From assembly GCF_029962485.1 (NCBI RefSeq), contig NZ_CP073638.1, positions 3,038,001 through 3,102,000 on the forward strand: DNA of 64,000 nt, in the 5' to 3' direction. The notes beneath the pieces were generated by a model, which was not told where the DNA came from, did no database searches, and saw nothing but the letters and a program-made list of their open reading frames with translations. The position numbers were made by a program, and so were the translations under genes. The stretch comes from Burkholderia cepacia (GTDB taxonomy: Bacteria > Pseudomonadota > Gammaproteobacteria > Burkholderiales > Burkholderiaceae). Within the stretch, counting starts at the first letter, position 1. Each line of letters starts with the position of its first letter. This document shows, piece after piece, positions 48,586 to 58,869 of this stretch.

Positions 48586-50292
48586 ATGACGGTACAGGCA
48601 TTCCTGAACGCACGCGACTTTCTGCTGCGCCATCGCACCGACTACGAAACCGCGTACCGCGAGTTCGAATGGCCGGTGCTCGATGCGTTCAACTGGGCGC
48701 TCGACTACTTCGACCCGATGGCGCGCGGCAACGACCAGCCCGCGCTGTGGATCGTCGATGCGGCGACCGGTACGGGCGATCCGTATTCGTTCGCGCAGAT
48801 GTCCGAGCGTTCGTCGCGGATCGCGAACTGGCTGCGTTCGATCGGCGTCGTGCGCGGCGACCGCATCCTGCTGATGCTGCCGAACCGTGTCGAGCTGTGG
48901 GACGCGATGCTCGCCGCAATGAAGCTCGGCGCGATCGTGCTGCCTGCCACCACGCAACTGTCGCCCGACGACGTGCGCGACCGCGTGCAGATCGGCGGCG
49001 CGAAATACGTGATCGTCGACGAGAACGAAACCGCCAAATTCGAACAGCCCGACCTCGGCCTCGCGCAGAAGATCGTCGCGGGTGCGCCGCGCGCGGGCTG
49101 GCTCGCGATGAACGACGGTTATGCGGCGAGCGCCGAATTCGAGCCGGACGCCGTCACCTATGCGAACGATCCGATGCTGCTGTACTTCACGTCGGGCACG
49201 ACGTCGAAGCCGAAGCTCGTCGAGCATACGCACCGCACCTATCCGGTCGGCCATCTGTCGACGATGTACTGGGTCGGGCTGCAGCCGGGCGATATCCACT
49301 GGAATATCAGCTCGCCGGGCTGGGCGAAGCACGCGTGGAGCTGCTTCTTCGCGCCGTGGAATGCGCAGGCGTGCGTGTTCGCATTCAACTACGCGCGTTT
49401 CGAGCCGAAGGTCGTGCTCGATGCGCTCGTCAAATACCAGGTCACAACGTTGTGCGCACCGCCGACCGTGTGGCGCATGCTCGTGCAGCAGCCGCTCGCG
49501 TCGTTCGACGTGAAGCTGCGCGAGATCGTCGGCGCGGGCGAGCCGCTGAATCCCGAGATCATCGAGCGTGTGAAGAAGGCGTGGAACATCGCGATTCGCG
49601 ACGGCTACGGCCAGACCGAGACGACCTGCCTGATCGGCAACTCGCCGGGTCAGCCGGTGGTCGCGGGCTCGATGGGGCGGCCGCTGCCCGGCTACCGGAT
49701 CGCGCTGCTCGACCCGGACGGCGCGCCCGTGACCGAAGGTGAAGTCGCGCTGCCGATCGGCCCCGACGTCACGCGCCCGGTCGGGCTGATGACCGGCTAC
49801 GCGAACAATCCCGATGCGACGGCCCATGCGATGCGCGACGGCCACTACCGCACGTCGGACATTGCGATGCGCGGCGACGACGGCTACTACGTGTACATCG
49901 GCCGCGCGGACGACGTGTTCAAGTCGTCCGACTACCGGCTGAGCCCGTTCGAACTCGAGAGCGTGCTGATCGAGCATCCGGCGATCGCCGAAGCGGCCGT
50001 CGTGCCGAGCCCCGACCCCGTGCGGCTGTCGGTGCCGAAGACCTTCATCACGCTGCGCCAGGGCTACGAGGAAAGCCCCGAGCTGGCGCTGGAGATCTTC
50101 CGTTTCTCGCGCGAGAAGCTCGCGCCGTACAAGCGCATCCGCCGCCTGCAGTTCGCCGATCTGCCGAAGACGATCTCGGGGAAGATCCGCCGCGTCGAGC
50201 TGCGCCGCCGCGAGATCGAGCGTGGCGACGACGCGAGCGCGCGCATGCCCGGCGAATACTGGGAAGAAGATTTTGCCGCCGAACTGAAATGA
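48586..50292 (+). CDS. AMP-forming acyl-CoA synthetase
   Basis: A 568-residue ANL-superfamily ligase. The P-loop YFTSGTTSKPK (about residues 200-210), the A5 motif DGYGQTETT, the A8 region and the catalytic lysine in LPKTISGKIRRVELR are intact. GGAGG lies 5 bases before ATG 48586. In the operon it would activate isobutyrate, propionate or a similar acid. Relatives include benzoate/medium-chain ligases, so the acid is not certain. Confidence 0.9.
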   Translation: MTVQAFLNARDFLLRHRTDYETAYREFEWPVLDAFNWALDYFDPMARGNDQPALWIVDAATGTGDPYSFAQMSERSSRIANWLRSIGVVRGDRILLMLPNRVELWDAMLAAMKLGAIVLPATTQLSPDDVRDRVQIGGAKYVIVDENETAKFEQPDLGLAQKIVAGAPRAGWLAMNDGYAASAEFEPDAVTYANDPMLLYFTSGTTSKPKLVEHTHRTYPVGHLSTMYWVGLQPGDIHWNISSPGWAKHAWSCFFAPWNAQACVFAFNYARFEPKVVLDALVKYQVTTLCAPPTVWRMLVQQPLASFDVKLREIVGAGEPLNPEIIERVKKAWNIAIRDGYGQTETTCLIGNSPGQPVVAGSMGRPLPGYRIALLDPDGAPVTEGEVALPIGPDVTRPVGLMTGYANNPDATAHAMRDGHYRTSDIAMRGDDGYYVYIGRADDVFKSSDYRLSPFELESVLIEHPAIAEAAVVPSPDPVRLSVPKTFITLRQGYEESPELALEIFRFSREKLAPYKRIRRLQFADLPKTISGKIRRVELRRREIERGDDASARMPGEYWEEDFAAELK

Positions 50293-50402
50293 CGTGACCG
50301 CGGGCCGAGCGCGCCGCTTGTCGCGGCCGCCGCCCGCAGCCGAACTGAACCGGCCGCGCGGCGATATCGCGCTTCGCGGCCCTCTGCAAGGAGAGTGGAT
50401 CG

Positions 50403-51917
50403 ATGAACGCGAATTCGAAAGACGTGCCGACGGTCAAGCTGCTGATCGACGGCGCCTTCGTCGAGTCCGCCACGAACGAGTGGCGCGACATCGTCAACCC
50501 GGCGACGCAACAGGTGCTCGCACGCGTGCCGTTCGCGACCGTCGCGGAAGTCGACGCGGCCGTGCAGGCCGCGCACACCGCGTACGCGACGTGGAAGAAC
50601 ACGCCGATCGCCGCACGCATGCGCATCATGCTGAAGTTCCAGGATCTCGTGCGCACGAACCAGCAGCGCATCGCGAAGACGCTGACGGCCGAGCAGGGCA
50701 AGACGATTCCCGATGCCGAAGGCGACATCTTCCGCGGCCTCGAAGTGGTGGAGCACGCGTGCTCCATCGGTTCGCTGCAGCTCGGCGAATTCGCGGAGAA
50801 CGTCGCGGGCGGCGTCGACACCTACACGCTGCGCCAGCCGCTCGGCGTGTGCGCGGGCATCACGCCGTTCAATTTCCCCGCGATGATTCCGCTGTGGATG
50901 TTCCCGATGGCGATCGTCTGCGGCAACACGTTCGTGCTGAAGCCGTCGGAACAGGATCCGATGTCGACGATGGAGCTCGTCGAGCTCGCGATCGAGGCCG
51001 GCGTACCGAAAGGCGTACTGAACGTCGTGCACGGCGGCAAGGAAGTCGTCGACGCGATCTGCACGCATCCGCTCGTGAAGGCCATCTCGTTCGTCGGCTC
51101 GACGGCGGTCGGCACGCACGTGTACAACCTCGGCAGCGCGCACGGCAAGCGCGTGCAGTCGATGATGGGCGCGAAGAATCATGCGGTGGTGTTGCCCGAT
51201 GCGAACCGCGAGCAGACGATCAATGCGCTCGTCGGCGCCGGCTTCGGCGCGGCAGGGCAGCGCTGCATGGCGACGTCGGTCGCGGTGCTGGTTGGCGAAG
51301 CGCGCGACTGGCTGCCCGATCTCGTCGCCAAGGCGAAGCTTTTGAAGGTGAATGCGGGCGCGGAAGCCGGCACCGACGTCGGCCCGGTTGTATCGAAGAC
51401 CGCGAAGGAGCGCATCCTCTCGCTGATCGAAGCGGGTGTGAACGAAGGCGCGAAGCTCGAACTCGACGGCCGCGACGTGAAGGTGGCCGGCTATGAAAGC
51501 GGCAACTTCATCGGCCCGACGATCTTCTCGGGCGTGAAGACCGGCATGTCGATCTACACGCACGAAATCTTCGGTCCGGTGCTCGTCGTGCTCGAAGCCG
51601 GAACGCTCGACGAAGCAATCGCGCTCGTCAACGCGAACCCGTTCGGCAACGGCGTCGGCCTGTTCACGCAAAGCGGCGCGGCTGCGCGCAAGTTCCAGAG
51701 CGAGATCGACATCGGCCAGGTCGGCATCAACATCCCGATCCCGGTGCCGGTGCCGTTCTTCAGCTTCACCGGTTCGCGCGGCTCGAAGCTCGGCGATCTC
51801 GGCCCGTATGGCAAGCAGGTCGTGCAGTTCTACACGCAGACGAAGACGGTTACCGCGCGCTGGTTCGACGACGACACGACGGCCGGCCCGGTGAACACGA
51901 CGATCCGGCTGCATTGA
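50403..51917 (+). CDS. mmsA: Methylmalonate-semialdehyde dehydrogenase (CoA-acylating)
   Basis: A 504-residue aldehyde dehydrogenase. The catalytic cysteine is C288 in [14 protein letters not shown], and the family markers [16 protein letters not shown] and [11 protein letters not shown] match MmsA, which converts methylmalonate semialdehyde to propionyl-CoA with NAD and CoA. The usual glutamate of hydrolytic aldehyde dehydrogenases is not visible at the equivalent place, as expected for CoA-acylating members. AAGGAG stands before ATG 50403. Confidence 0.95.
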   Translation: MNANSKDVPTVKLLIDGAFVESATNEWRDIVNPATQQVLARVPFATVAEVDAAVQAAHTAYATWKNTPIAARMRIMLKFQDLVRTNQQRIAKTLTAEQGKTIPDAEGDIFRGLEVVEHACSIGSLQLGEFAENVAGGVDTYTLRQPLGVCAGITPFNFPAMIPLWMFPMAIVCGNTFVLKPSEQDPMSTMELVELAIEAGVPKGVLNVVHGGKEVVDAICTHPLVKAISFVGSTAVGTHVYNLGSAHGKRVQSMMGAKNHAVVLPDANREQTINALVGAGFGAAGQRCMATSVAVLVGEARDWLPDLVAKAKLLKVNAGAEAGTDVGPVVSKTAKERILSLIEAGVNEGAKLELDGRDVKVAGYESGNFIGPTIFSGVKTGMSIYTHEIFGPVLVVLEAGTLDEAIALVNANPFGNGVGLFTQSGAAARKFQSEIDIGQVGINIPIPVPVPFFSFTGSRGSKLGDLGPYGKQVVQFYTQTKTVTARWFDDDTTAGPVNTTIRLH

Positions 51918-51935
51918 GCGGCGGAGGACTCCAAA

Positions 51936-52835
51936 ATGAAAATCGGATTTATCGGCCTCGGCCACATGGGCGCACCGATGGCGCTGAACCTGCTGAAAGC
52001 AGGCCACGAAGTGCACGCGTTCGACCTCAGCGCCGATGCGTTGCGCGCGCTGCAGGACGCCGGCGCGCAGGTGGCCGCGTCGCCGCGCGATGCCGCATCG
52101 GGCGCGACGTTTGTCATCACGATGCTGCCAGCCGCCCCGCACGTGCGCTCGGTGCTGTCGGGCGAAAACGGCGTGCTGGCGGGCCTCGGCGCGGGCGCGA
52201 CCGTGATCGATTCGAGCACGATCGACCCGGCCAGCGCACAGGCGTTCGGCGCGCTGGTGCGCGAGCACGGCGGCGCGTTCGTCGATGCGCCGGTGTCGGG
52301 CGGCACCGGCGGCGCGGCGGCCGGTACCTTGACCTTCATGGTCGGCGGCAGCGATGCTGATTTCGAGCGCGTGAAGCCCGTGCTCGCCGGCATGGGCAAG
52401 AACATCGTCCACTGCGGCGCGACGGGCATGGGGCAGGTCGCGAAGGTCTGCAACAACCTCGTGCTCGGCATCTCGATGGCGGCCGTGTCGGAGGCGATGT
52501 CGCTCGGCGTCGCACTCGGCATCGACCCGAAGGTGCTGGCCGGCATCGTCAACACGTCGACGGGCCGCTGCTGGAGCTCGGACACCTACAACCCGTATCC
52601 GGGCGTGATCGAGACCGCGCCGTCGTCGCGCGGCTACACGGGCGGCTTCGGTACCGACCTGATGCTGAAGGATCTCGGCCTCGCGAACGATGCGGCGAAG
52701 CAGGCGCGCCAGCCCGTCTATCTCGGCGCGCTCGCGCAGCAGCTGTACCAGACGATGAGCAGCCGCGGCGACGGTCAACTCGATTTCTCGGCGGTGATCC
52801 GCCTGTACCAACCGGCAACGAAGAAGGACGCGTGA
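51936..52835 (+). CDS. mmsB: 3-hydroxyisobutyrate dehydrogenase
   Basis: A 299-residue NAD-dependent beta-hydroxyacid dehydrogenase. The Rossmann loop and signature are FIGLGHMGAPMALNLLKAGH (residues 5-24); DAPVSGGTGGAAAGTLTFMVGG is the substrate-binding region, and the catalytic lysine lies in GQVAKVCNNLVLG. It oxidises 3-hydroxyisobutyrate to methylmalonate semialdehyde, the substrate of MmsA. The stop shares its A with the next ATG. Confidence 0.95.
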   Translation: MKIGFIGLGHMGAPMALNLLKAGHEVHAFDLSADALRALQDAGAQVAASPRDAASGATFVITMLPAAPHVRSVLSGENGVLAGLGAGATVIDSSTIDPASAQAFGALVREHGGAFVDAPVSGGTGGAAAGTLTFMVGGSDADFERVKPVLAGMGKNIVHCGATGMGQVAKVCNNLVLGISMAAVSEAMSLGVALGIDPKVLAGIVNTSTGRCWSSDTYNPYPGVIETAPSSRGYTGGFGTDLMLKDLGLANDAAKQARQPVYLGALAQQLYQTMSSRGDGQLDFSAVIRLYQPATKKDA

Positions 52836-53626
52836 TGATCGAACTGGACTACGTCGACGACGGCGCGATCGCGTGCGCGACGCTCAAGCGTCCGCCCGCG
52901 AACGCTTTTACCGCCGACGGGCTGCAGCAGTTGCAGGCAACCGTCGCGGAACTGAATGCGAACCCGCGCGTGCGCGCACTGGTGATCACCGGCGACGGCC
53001 CGAAGTTCTTCAGCGCGGGCGCCGATCTCAACACGTTCGCCGATGGCGACCGCGCGGTCGCGCGCGCGATGGCGTCGCGCTTCGGCGCGGCGTTCGAGGC
53101 GCTGCATGACGCGCGTGTCGTGACGATCGCCGCGATCAACGGCTATGCGATGGGCGGCGGGCTCGAATGCGCGCTCGCGTGCGACCTGCGGATCGCCGAG
53201 ACGCATGCGCAGATGGCGCTGCCCGAGCCGTCGGTCGGCCTGCTGCCGTGCGGGCTCGGCACGCAGACGCTGCCCTGGCTCGTCGGCGAAGGCTGGGCGA
53301 AGAAGATCATCCTGACCGGCGCGCGCGTCGACGCGGCCACCGCGCTGCGGATCGGCCTCGTCGAGGACGTGGTCGAAAGCGGCGCCGCACGCGATGCGGC
53401 GCTGGCGCTCGCGCGCAACGTCGCGCGGCAGAGCCCGCACGCGGTCACGTACAGCAAGGAGCTGATCGGCCTCGCGCGCCGTGGCGTGCCGCGCAGCGCG
53501 GCGCTCGCGGTCGAACGCGAACGCTTCGTCGACCTGTTCGAGACGAACGATCCGCGCGAGGGCGTGGCCGCGTTCCTCGGCAAGCGCGCGCCGCAGTGGA
53601 ATACCGACGGAGAGCCGCAACGATGA
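52835..53626 (+). CDS. Enoyl-CoA hydratase/isomerase-family protein (valine pathway)
   Basis: A 263-residue crotonase-fold protein. The oxyanion-hole segments are FFSAGADLNTF and GYAMGGGLECALACDLRIA, and the catalytic glutamate region is ALPEPSVGLLPCGLGT. In the operon it would hydrate methacrylyl-CoA to 3-hydroxyisobutyryl-CoA. It overlaps mmsB (TGATG) and its own stop overlaps the hydrolase ATG. Confidence 0.92.
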   Translation: MIELDYVDDGAIACATLKRPPANAFTADGLQQLQATVAELNANPRVRALVITGDGPKFFSAGADLNTFADGDRAVARAMASRFGAAFEALHDARVVTIAAINGYAMGGGLECALACDLRIAETHAQMALPEPSVGLLPCGLGTQTLPWLVGEGWAKKIILTGARVDAATALRIGLVEDVVESGAARDAALALARNVARQSPHAVTYSKELIGLARRGVPRSAALAVERERFVDLFETNDPREGVAAFLGKRAPQWNTDGEPQR

Positions 53627-54762
53627 GCACGCCGGTCACGAATCACGACGCGTTCGCGGAGCACGCGCCCGAGGTGCTGTTCCGCGTGGTGAATCGCGTG
53701 GCGCTGATCACGCTGAACCGTCCGGCCGCGCTCAACGCGCTGTCGTACGCGATGATCGGCGAGCTGGCCGCGCTCCTCGAGCGCTGCCGCCACGACGACC
53801 AGATCGTCGCGGTCGTGCTGCGCGGCGCGGGCGAGAAGGGCTTCTGCGCGGGCGGCGACGTGCGTGCGCTGTACCGGATGGTCGCGCAGCGCGAAACCTG
53901 GCTGCCGTTCTTCGTCGACGAATACCGGCTCGACTACGCGATCCACACGTTCCCGAAGCCGGTGGTCGCGCTGATGGACGGCGTGACGATGGGCGGCGGC
54001 ATGGGTCTTGCGCAGGGCGCCGCGCTGCGGGTGGCGACCGAGCGCAGCAAGATCGCGATGCCGGAAACGCGCATCGGCCTCGTGCCCGACGTCGGCGCGA
54101 CGCATTTCCTGTCGCGCATGCCGGTCGAACTCGAACTGTACGTCGGGCTGACCGGCGCGATGCTGTCGGCCGCCGACGCGCTGACCGCCAAGCTAGCGGA
54201 TCTGTGCGTGCCGTCCGCGTGGCTCGACACGTTCGAGACGCGCATCGAAAACGTCAAGTGGGACGGCGACGCGCTGCCGCTGCTGCGCAAGGTATTCGAG
54301 CCGCCGTGCAACGTCGTGCCGCATGCGGCGCTCGACAGCCAGATGCCGTGGATCGTCCGCCACTTCGACAAGCGCTCGACCGTCGAGCGAATCGTCGCGA
54401 CGCTGACGCAGGATCTCGCGCGCGAAGACCTGTCGCGCGAGCACCGTCAATGGCTGCAGGCGACGCTCGATGCGCTCGCGAGCCATTCGCCGACGATGCT
54501 TTCCGTGACGCGTGAAGCGCTGCTGCGCGGCCGGCAGATGACGCTGGCCGAATCGTTCCGGATGGAACTCGGCATCGTGGCGCGTGCGATCGAGGAAGGC
54601 GACTTCTGCGAAGGCGTGCGCGCGCATCTCGTCGACAAGGATCGCAAGCCGCGCTGGGCGCCCGCGTCGCTCGTCGAAGTGCGCGCCGAACGCGTGCGGC
54701 ATTTCCTGACGTCGCCGTGGAAGCTGTTCGCGCATCCGCTCGCCGATCTCGGCGCGGCGTGA
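53623..54762 (+). CDS. 3-hydroxyisobutyryl-CoA hydrolase
   Basis: A 379-residue crotonase-fold protein of HIBCH length. FCAGGDVRALYR and GVTMGGGMGLAQGAALRVATERSK are the oxyanion-hole regions and AMPETRIGLVPDVGATHFLSR carries the glutamate that distinguishes this hydrolase. The C-terminal extension (to ASLVEVRAERVRHFLTSP) is also typical. It releases 3-hydroxyisobutyrate for MmsB, completing the pathway from isobutyryl-CoA. ATGA overlap with the preceding gene. Confidence 0.93.
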   Translation: MSTPVTNHDAFAEHAPEVLFRVVNRVALITLNRPAALNALSYAMIGELAALLERCRHDDQIVAVVLRGAGEKGFCAGGDVRALYRMVAQRETWLPFFVDEYRLDYAIHTFPKPVVALMDGVTMGGGMGLAQGAALRVATERSKIAMPETRIGLVPDVGATHFLSRMPVELELYVGLTGAMLSAADALTAKLADLCVPSAWLDTFETRIENVKWDGDALPLLRKVFEPPCNVVPHAALDSQMPWIVRHFDKRSTVERIVATLTQDLAREDLSREHRQWLQATLDALASHSPTMLSVTREALLRGRQMTLAESFRMELGIVARAIEEGDFCEGVRAHLVDKDRKPRWAPASLVEVRAERVRHFLTSPWKLFAHPLADLGAA

Positions 54763-54810
54763 CCGCCCGGCGCGCCGTGCGGCGGCGCGCCGGCTTCAAC
54801 GCCCCTCATC

Positions 54811-55731
54811 TCATCGCACTTCGTCCGCTCGCTCGATCATCGGCGGAATCGCTTGTGCGAGCGCGTCGATCACGCAGCGCGTCTTGCGCGGCAGGTAGCG
54901 CGTCTTCGGCCAGATCGCGTGAATGTCGCCTTCGCAGACGAAGCAGCGATCGAGCACGACGACCATTTCGCCGCGCTTGACGTAATGGTCGAGCAGCCAG
55001 CTCGGCACCCAGGCGATCCCGAACCCCGACGCGCCGGCCGCCGCAATCGCCTGCACGTCGTCGAAACTCAGTTGATGCGGCATGTCGATGCGCACCGTCG
55101 AGCCGTCCGGCGCGCGCAAGTCCCACGGCTGAACCACGCCCGAGCGTGAATACGCGATCGTCCGGTGCTGCTTCAGGTCGTCGAGCGTTTTCGGCATCCC
55201 GTAGCGCGCGAGATACGACGGCGCGGCGCCGAGGCTGCCGTATTGCGTGCCGAGCCGGCGCACCGCGAGGCTCGTGCTGTCCGCGAGCGTGCCGATCCGT
55301 ACCGCGAGGTCGATGCCTTCCTCGACGAGATCGACGAAGCGGTCGGTGATCGACACGTCGATCCGCAGGTGCGGGTAATTGCGCGCGAGATCGAGCACGA
55401 TCGGCGTCACGCAGTGATGCCCGAACGCGAGCGGCACGCTCAGCCGCAGCTTGCCGCGGGCTTCGTTGCGGCCGCAATCGAGATCGGCCTCCGCCGCTTC
55501 CAGTTCCGCCAGCGCGCGCACGCAGCGGTCGTAATACGCCTGGCCGTCGTCGGTCAGGCTCTGGCTGCGCGTCGTGCGCTGCAGCAGCCGCGCGCCGAGC
55601 CGCTTTTCGAGCCGCGCGATGGCCTTGCCGACCGCCGAGCGCGTCATTTCGAGCCGTTCCGCCGCGAGCGCGAAGCTGCCCGATTCCACTACCTGGACGA
55701 AGGTCGTTACGCCGTCGAGTCTGTCGGTCAT
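54811..55731 (-). CDS. LysR-family transcriptional regulator
   Basis: A 306-residue LysR protein. The winged helix occupies about residues 1-60 (GVTTFVQVVESGSFALAAERL, SAVGKAIARLEKRLGARLLQRTTR) and the effector domain the rest, with the SITDRFVDLVEEGIDLAVRIG segment of the CrgA/AaeR branch. It is divergent from the MFS pump gene by 178 bases and is its likely regulator. Confidence 0.93.
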   Translation of the reverse strand: MTDRLDGVTTFVQVVESGSFALAAERLEMTRSAVGKAIARLEKRLGARLLQRTTRSQSLTDDGQAYYDRCVRALAELEAAEADLDCGRNEARGKLRLSVPLAFGHHCVTPIVLDLARNYPHLRIDVSITDRFVDLVEEGIDLAVRIGTLADSTSLAVRRLGTQYGSLGAAPSYLARYGMPKTLDDLKQHRTIAYSRSGVVQPWDLRAPDGSTVRIDMPHQLSFDDVQAIAAAGASGFGIAWVPSWLLDHYVKRGEMVVVLDRCFVCEGDIHAIWPKTRYLPRKTRCVIDALAQAIPPMIERADEVR

Positions 55732-55909
55732 CACGGGTTGCGTCGATTGAGTCCTGAGATTCCCCAGTTCGCGGAAATGCGTGCGTCAATGGGGATGGAA
55801 ATTCTCACTATAGTACCGATTCCCGTCCAGCGTGCGATGCCGGCCGCACGCGGCGCATCTCACTCACCTGGAGGCGCGCGGCCTGTCACCGGGCCGCCGC
55901 GCAGTACGC

Positions 55910-57448
55910 ATGACGCTATCCGACTCTCGCAGGAATGCGGTCGCACTCGCGGCCGTCTGTCTCACGTCGCTGATGTTCGGCCTCGAAATCTCGAGCGTGC
56001 CGGTGATCCTGCCGACGCTCGAATACGTGCTGCATGGCGATTTCAACGGCATGCAGTGGATCATGAACGCGTACACGATCGCGTGCACGACGGTACTGAT
56101 GGCGGCCGGCACGCTCGCCGACCGGTTCGGCCGCAAGCGCGTGTACGTGATCGGCACCGTGCTGTTCGGCGCGACGTCGCTGCTGTGCGGGCTCGCGCCG
56201 AACGTGCCGGTGCTCGTCGCGGGCCGGCTGCTGCAGGGCGCGAGCGGTGGCGCGATGCTGATCTGCCAGATTGCCGTGCTGTCGCACCAGTTCCGCGAGG
56301 GCCGCGAGCGCGGTCGCGCGTTCGGAATCTGGGGGATCGTGTTCGGCATCGGGCTCGGCTTCGGGCCGATCGTCGGCGGCGCGATCGTCGCGCTGGCGAG
56401 CTGGCCGTGGGTATTCCTCGTCCATGCGCCGCTCGCGGCCGTCGCGCTCGTGCTGATCGGCGGCGCGGTGCAGGAGTCGCGCGATCCGCATGCGGGCACG
56501 CTCGACGTCGCGGGCATCGTCACGCTGTCGCTCGCGGTACTCGGCCTCGCGTTCTACATCACGCAAAGCGCGGAACTCGGGCTGGCCAGTGCCGCCGGCC
56601 TGGGCGTGCTCGGTGCGACCGTGCTGGCGGTGGCCGGCTTCTTCATCGCGGAGCGCGCCAGCGCGCGGCCGATGTTCGACTTCTCCGTGTTCCGGATCCG
56701 CGCGTTCACCGGCGCGATCTTCGGCTCGATGGGGATGAACTTCAGCTTCTGGCCGTTCATGATCTACCTGCCGATCTGGTTCCAGGTCGCGCTCGGCTAC
56801 GACAGCGTGACGGCCGGCCTCGCGTTGCTCGCGTATACGCTGCCGACGCTGGTCGCGCCGCCGTTCGGCGAACGGCTCGCACTGCGCTACGGGCCGGGCG
56901 TCGTGATTCCGGGCGGCCTGTTCACGATCGCGGCCGGTTTCGCGCTGATGCGGCTCGGCAGCGCGGCCGAGCATGCGAGCTGGCTGACGATGCTGCCCGG
57001 CTGCGTGATCGCCGGCATCGGGCTCGGGTTGACGAACACGCCCGTCACCAATACCACGACGGGGGCCGTGCCGAGTTCGCGGGCCGGGATGGCGTCGGGG
57101 ATCGACATGAGTGCGCGGATGATCTCGCTCGCGCTGAACATCGCGGCGATGGGCTTCGTGCTGGTCGCGGGGATCGTCGCGAGCCTGAAGGGCGGGGCGG
57201 CGGGCGCGATCGGCGATGCCGCGCTGCGCCGGCTCGCGCAGGAGATCGCGTCGGGCCGCACCGACGGGCTGCACGCGATCGCGCCGGCGCTCGCGCAGGC
57301 CGACCCGACCGGTGCGGCGCTGCATGCGGCGCTCGTACACGGCTTCGGCTGGGTGATGGTGTACGGCGCGGCCGGTGTGGCCGTGCTGGCGACCGCGAGC
57401 GCGGTGGCGTTCGCACCCGCGCGGCGCGGGGCGGCCGTGTGCGAATGA
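55910..57448 (+). CDS. MFS drug-resistance transporter, DHA2 (EmrB/QacA) type
   Basis: A 512-residue inner-membrane protein with about 14 hydrophobic segments. Motif A (GTLADRFGRKRVYVIG), motif B (VAGRLLQGASGGAML) and motif C (GIVFGIGLGFGPIVGG) are clear. It should export drugs or metabolites by proton antiport. There is no EmrA partner. The start ATG 55910 was taken as the first methionine after the leader; a longer start at 55832 lacks a ribosome site. Confidence 0.92.
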   Translation: MTLSDSRRNAVALAAVCLTSLMFGLEISSVPVILPTLEYVLHGDFNGMQWIMNAYTIACTTVLMAAGTLADRFGRKRVYVIGTVLFGATSLLCGLAPNVPVLVAGRLLQGASGGAMLICQIAVLSHQFREGRERGRAFGIWGIVFGIGLGFGPIVGGAIVALASWPWVFLVHAPLAAVALVLIGGAVQESRDPHAGTLDVAGIVTLSLAVLGLAFYITQSAELGLASAAGLGVLGATVLAVAGFFIAERASARPMFDFSVFRIRAFTGAIFGSMGMNFSFWPFMIYLPIWFQVALGYDSVTAGLALLAYTLPTLVAPPFGERLALRYGPGVVIPGGLFTIAAGFALMRLGSAAEHASWLTMLPGCVIAGIGLGLTNTPVTNTTTGAVPSSRAGMASGIDMSARMISLALNIAAMGFVLVAGIVASLKGGAAGAIGDAALRRLAQEIASGRTDGLHAIAPALAQADPTGAALHAALVHGFGWVMVYGAAGVAVLATASAVAFAPARRGAAVCE

Positions 57449-57482
57449 CGCGGCCGGCCCGCCTGCGGGATTCGACTGTCCG

Positions 57483-58856
57483 TCAGGAGGTCCCGCCGCC
57501 GAGCGCGCGGTACAGCGTCATCTGGTTGTTGAGCCGGTTCAGGCGCGTCAGTTCGTCGGCGCTTTGCGCGCTCCTCAGCACCTGCTGCTGGTCGAGCCAC
57601 GGCTGCACGGCGGTCGCACCGGCCGCGAAGCGCGCGGCGGCCAGCCGCTCGGCACGCTGCGCCTGGGCCAGCGACAGTGCACGCTGTTCGGCTTCGCGTT
57701 CGAGCTGCACGCGTGCCGACAGCGCATTCTCGACTTCCGCGAGCGCCGTGTAGAGCCGCTGGCGGAACCCGACCACCGCTTCCTCGTACCGCGACTTCGA
57801 CACCTTGATCTGCAACTGCATCGTGTTCCACTGGATGAACGGCAGCGCGAGGCCGAGCCCGAGTGTGCCGACCGGATTCGTCAGCACGCGCTCGAGGCTC
57901 GTGCTCGTCGTGCCGGCGCTGCCGGTCAGCGTGAAGGTCGGGTAGAAGCTCGTGCGCGTCGTGTCGACCTGCGCGAGTGACTCGCGCAGCCGGAATTCCG
58001 CCGCGCGCAAGTCGGGCCGCCGGCCGAGCAGGCTCGCGGGCAGGCCGGCCGCGACCTCCGGCGGCGCCGCGTCGGGCAGCGCCGGCGGTTCGGCCGCAAG
58101 CTGCTGCGGCGGCCGGTCGAACAGGATGGCGAGCGCGTGGCGGTTCTCGGTGCGCTGCTGGATCAGCTGCGTCTGCGCGGCGCGTTGCGCGGCGAGGCTT
58201 TGTTCGGCTTGCGCGAGGTCGAGCCCCGACACGGCGCCGGCCGTGTGCCGCGACCGAACGACCGCGAGCGTGCGCACCGCATACGCGATGTTCGCGTCGC
58301 CGAGCGCGATCTGCCGGTTCAGATAGCCGATCTGCCAGTACAGCGACGCGGTCGTGCCGATCAGCGATAGCCGGGCGGCTTCGAGATCGGCGGCCGTCGC
58401 ATCGGCTTCCCAGCGCGCGGCGTCGCGCAGCGCGGCCAGCCGGCCCCACAGGTCGATTTCATAGCTGAGCGAACCGTTGATGCCGCTCGACCGGCTCATC
58501 TGGTGCGTATCGAGCGTGCGCGACACGGCGCCGTTCGCGCCGGCCGTCACGTTGGGTGTCAGGTTCGTATCGGCGAGCCCGGCTTGCAGTTGCGCGCGAT
58601 ACACGCGGATCGCCGCGATCGCGAGGTCGTTGTTGGCGCGCAGCGCGTCGTCGATCAGTGCGTCGAGTTGCGGATCGCCGAAGCTGCGCCACCAGTCGCG
58701 CGTGGTGGCCGGCGCGTCGGCCGCAACCGGCGCGGCCCAGTTCGCGGGCATCGCGACGGCTGGCAGCGGGTCGTGGCGTATGCCCGCGCAGCCGGCGAAC
58801 AGCGCGGCCGCACAGGCGAATGCGCCGAGGTGGAGAAGCGGTGAGGAATGCGTCAT
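57483..58856 (-). CDS. Outer-membrane efflux lipoprotein (NodT/OprM family)
   Basis: A 457-residue outer-membrane factor. The lipoprotein signal ends in LFAGC (cysteine about residue 21). Two repeats of the OEP domain follow (WWRSFGDPQLDALIDDALRAN; RRPDLRAAEFRLRESLAQVD), with long alpha-helical coiled coils. It forms the outer-membrane channel for the MacA-MacB pump directly upstream (13 bases). Confidence 0.94.
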   Translation of the reverse strand: MTHSSPLLHLGAFACAAALFAGCAGIRHDPLPAVAMPANWAAPVAADAPATTRDWWRSFGDPQLDALIDDALRANNDLAIAAIRVYRAQLQAGLADTNLTPNVTAGANGAVSRTLDTHQMSRSSGINGSLSYEIDLWGRLAALRDAARWEADATAADLEAARLSLIGTTASLYWQIGYLNRQIALGDANIAYAVRTLAVVRSRHTAGAVSGLDLAQAEQSLAAQRAAQTQLIQQRTENRHALAILFDRPPQQLAAEPPALPDAAPPEVAAGLPASLLGRRPDLRAAEFRLRESLAQVDTTRTSFYPTFTLTGSAGTTSTSLERVLTNPVGTLGLGLALPFIQWNTMQLQIKVSKSRYEEAVVGFRQRLYTALAEVENALSARVQLEREAEQRALSLAQAQRAERLAAARFAAGATAVQPWLDQQQVLRSAQSADELTRLNRLNNQMTLYRALGGGTS

Positions 58857-58869
58857 GGCGGGCCTTGCG

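Noticed and set aside
55165..57753. 862-codon forward frame over the LysR and MFS genes; also 58477-61089 over macB and the outer-membrane factor.
   Set aside because: They are shadows of well-supported genes in other frames, with low-complexity arginine-rich translations.
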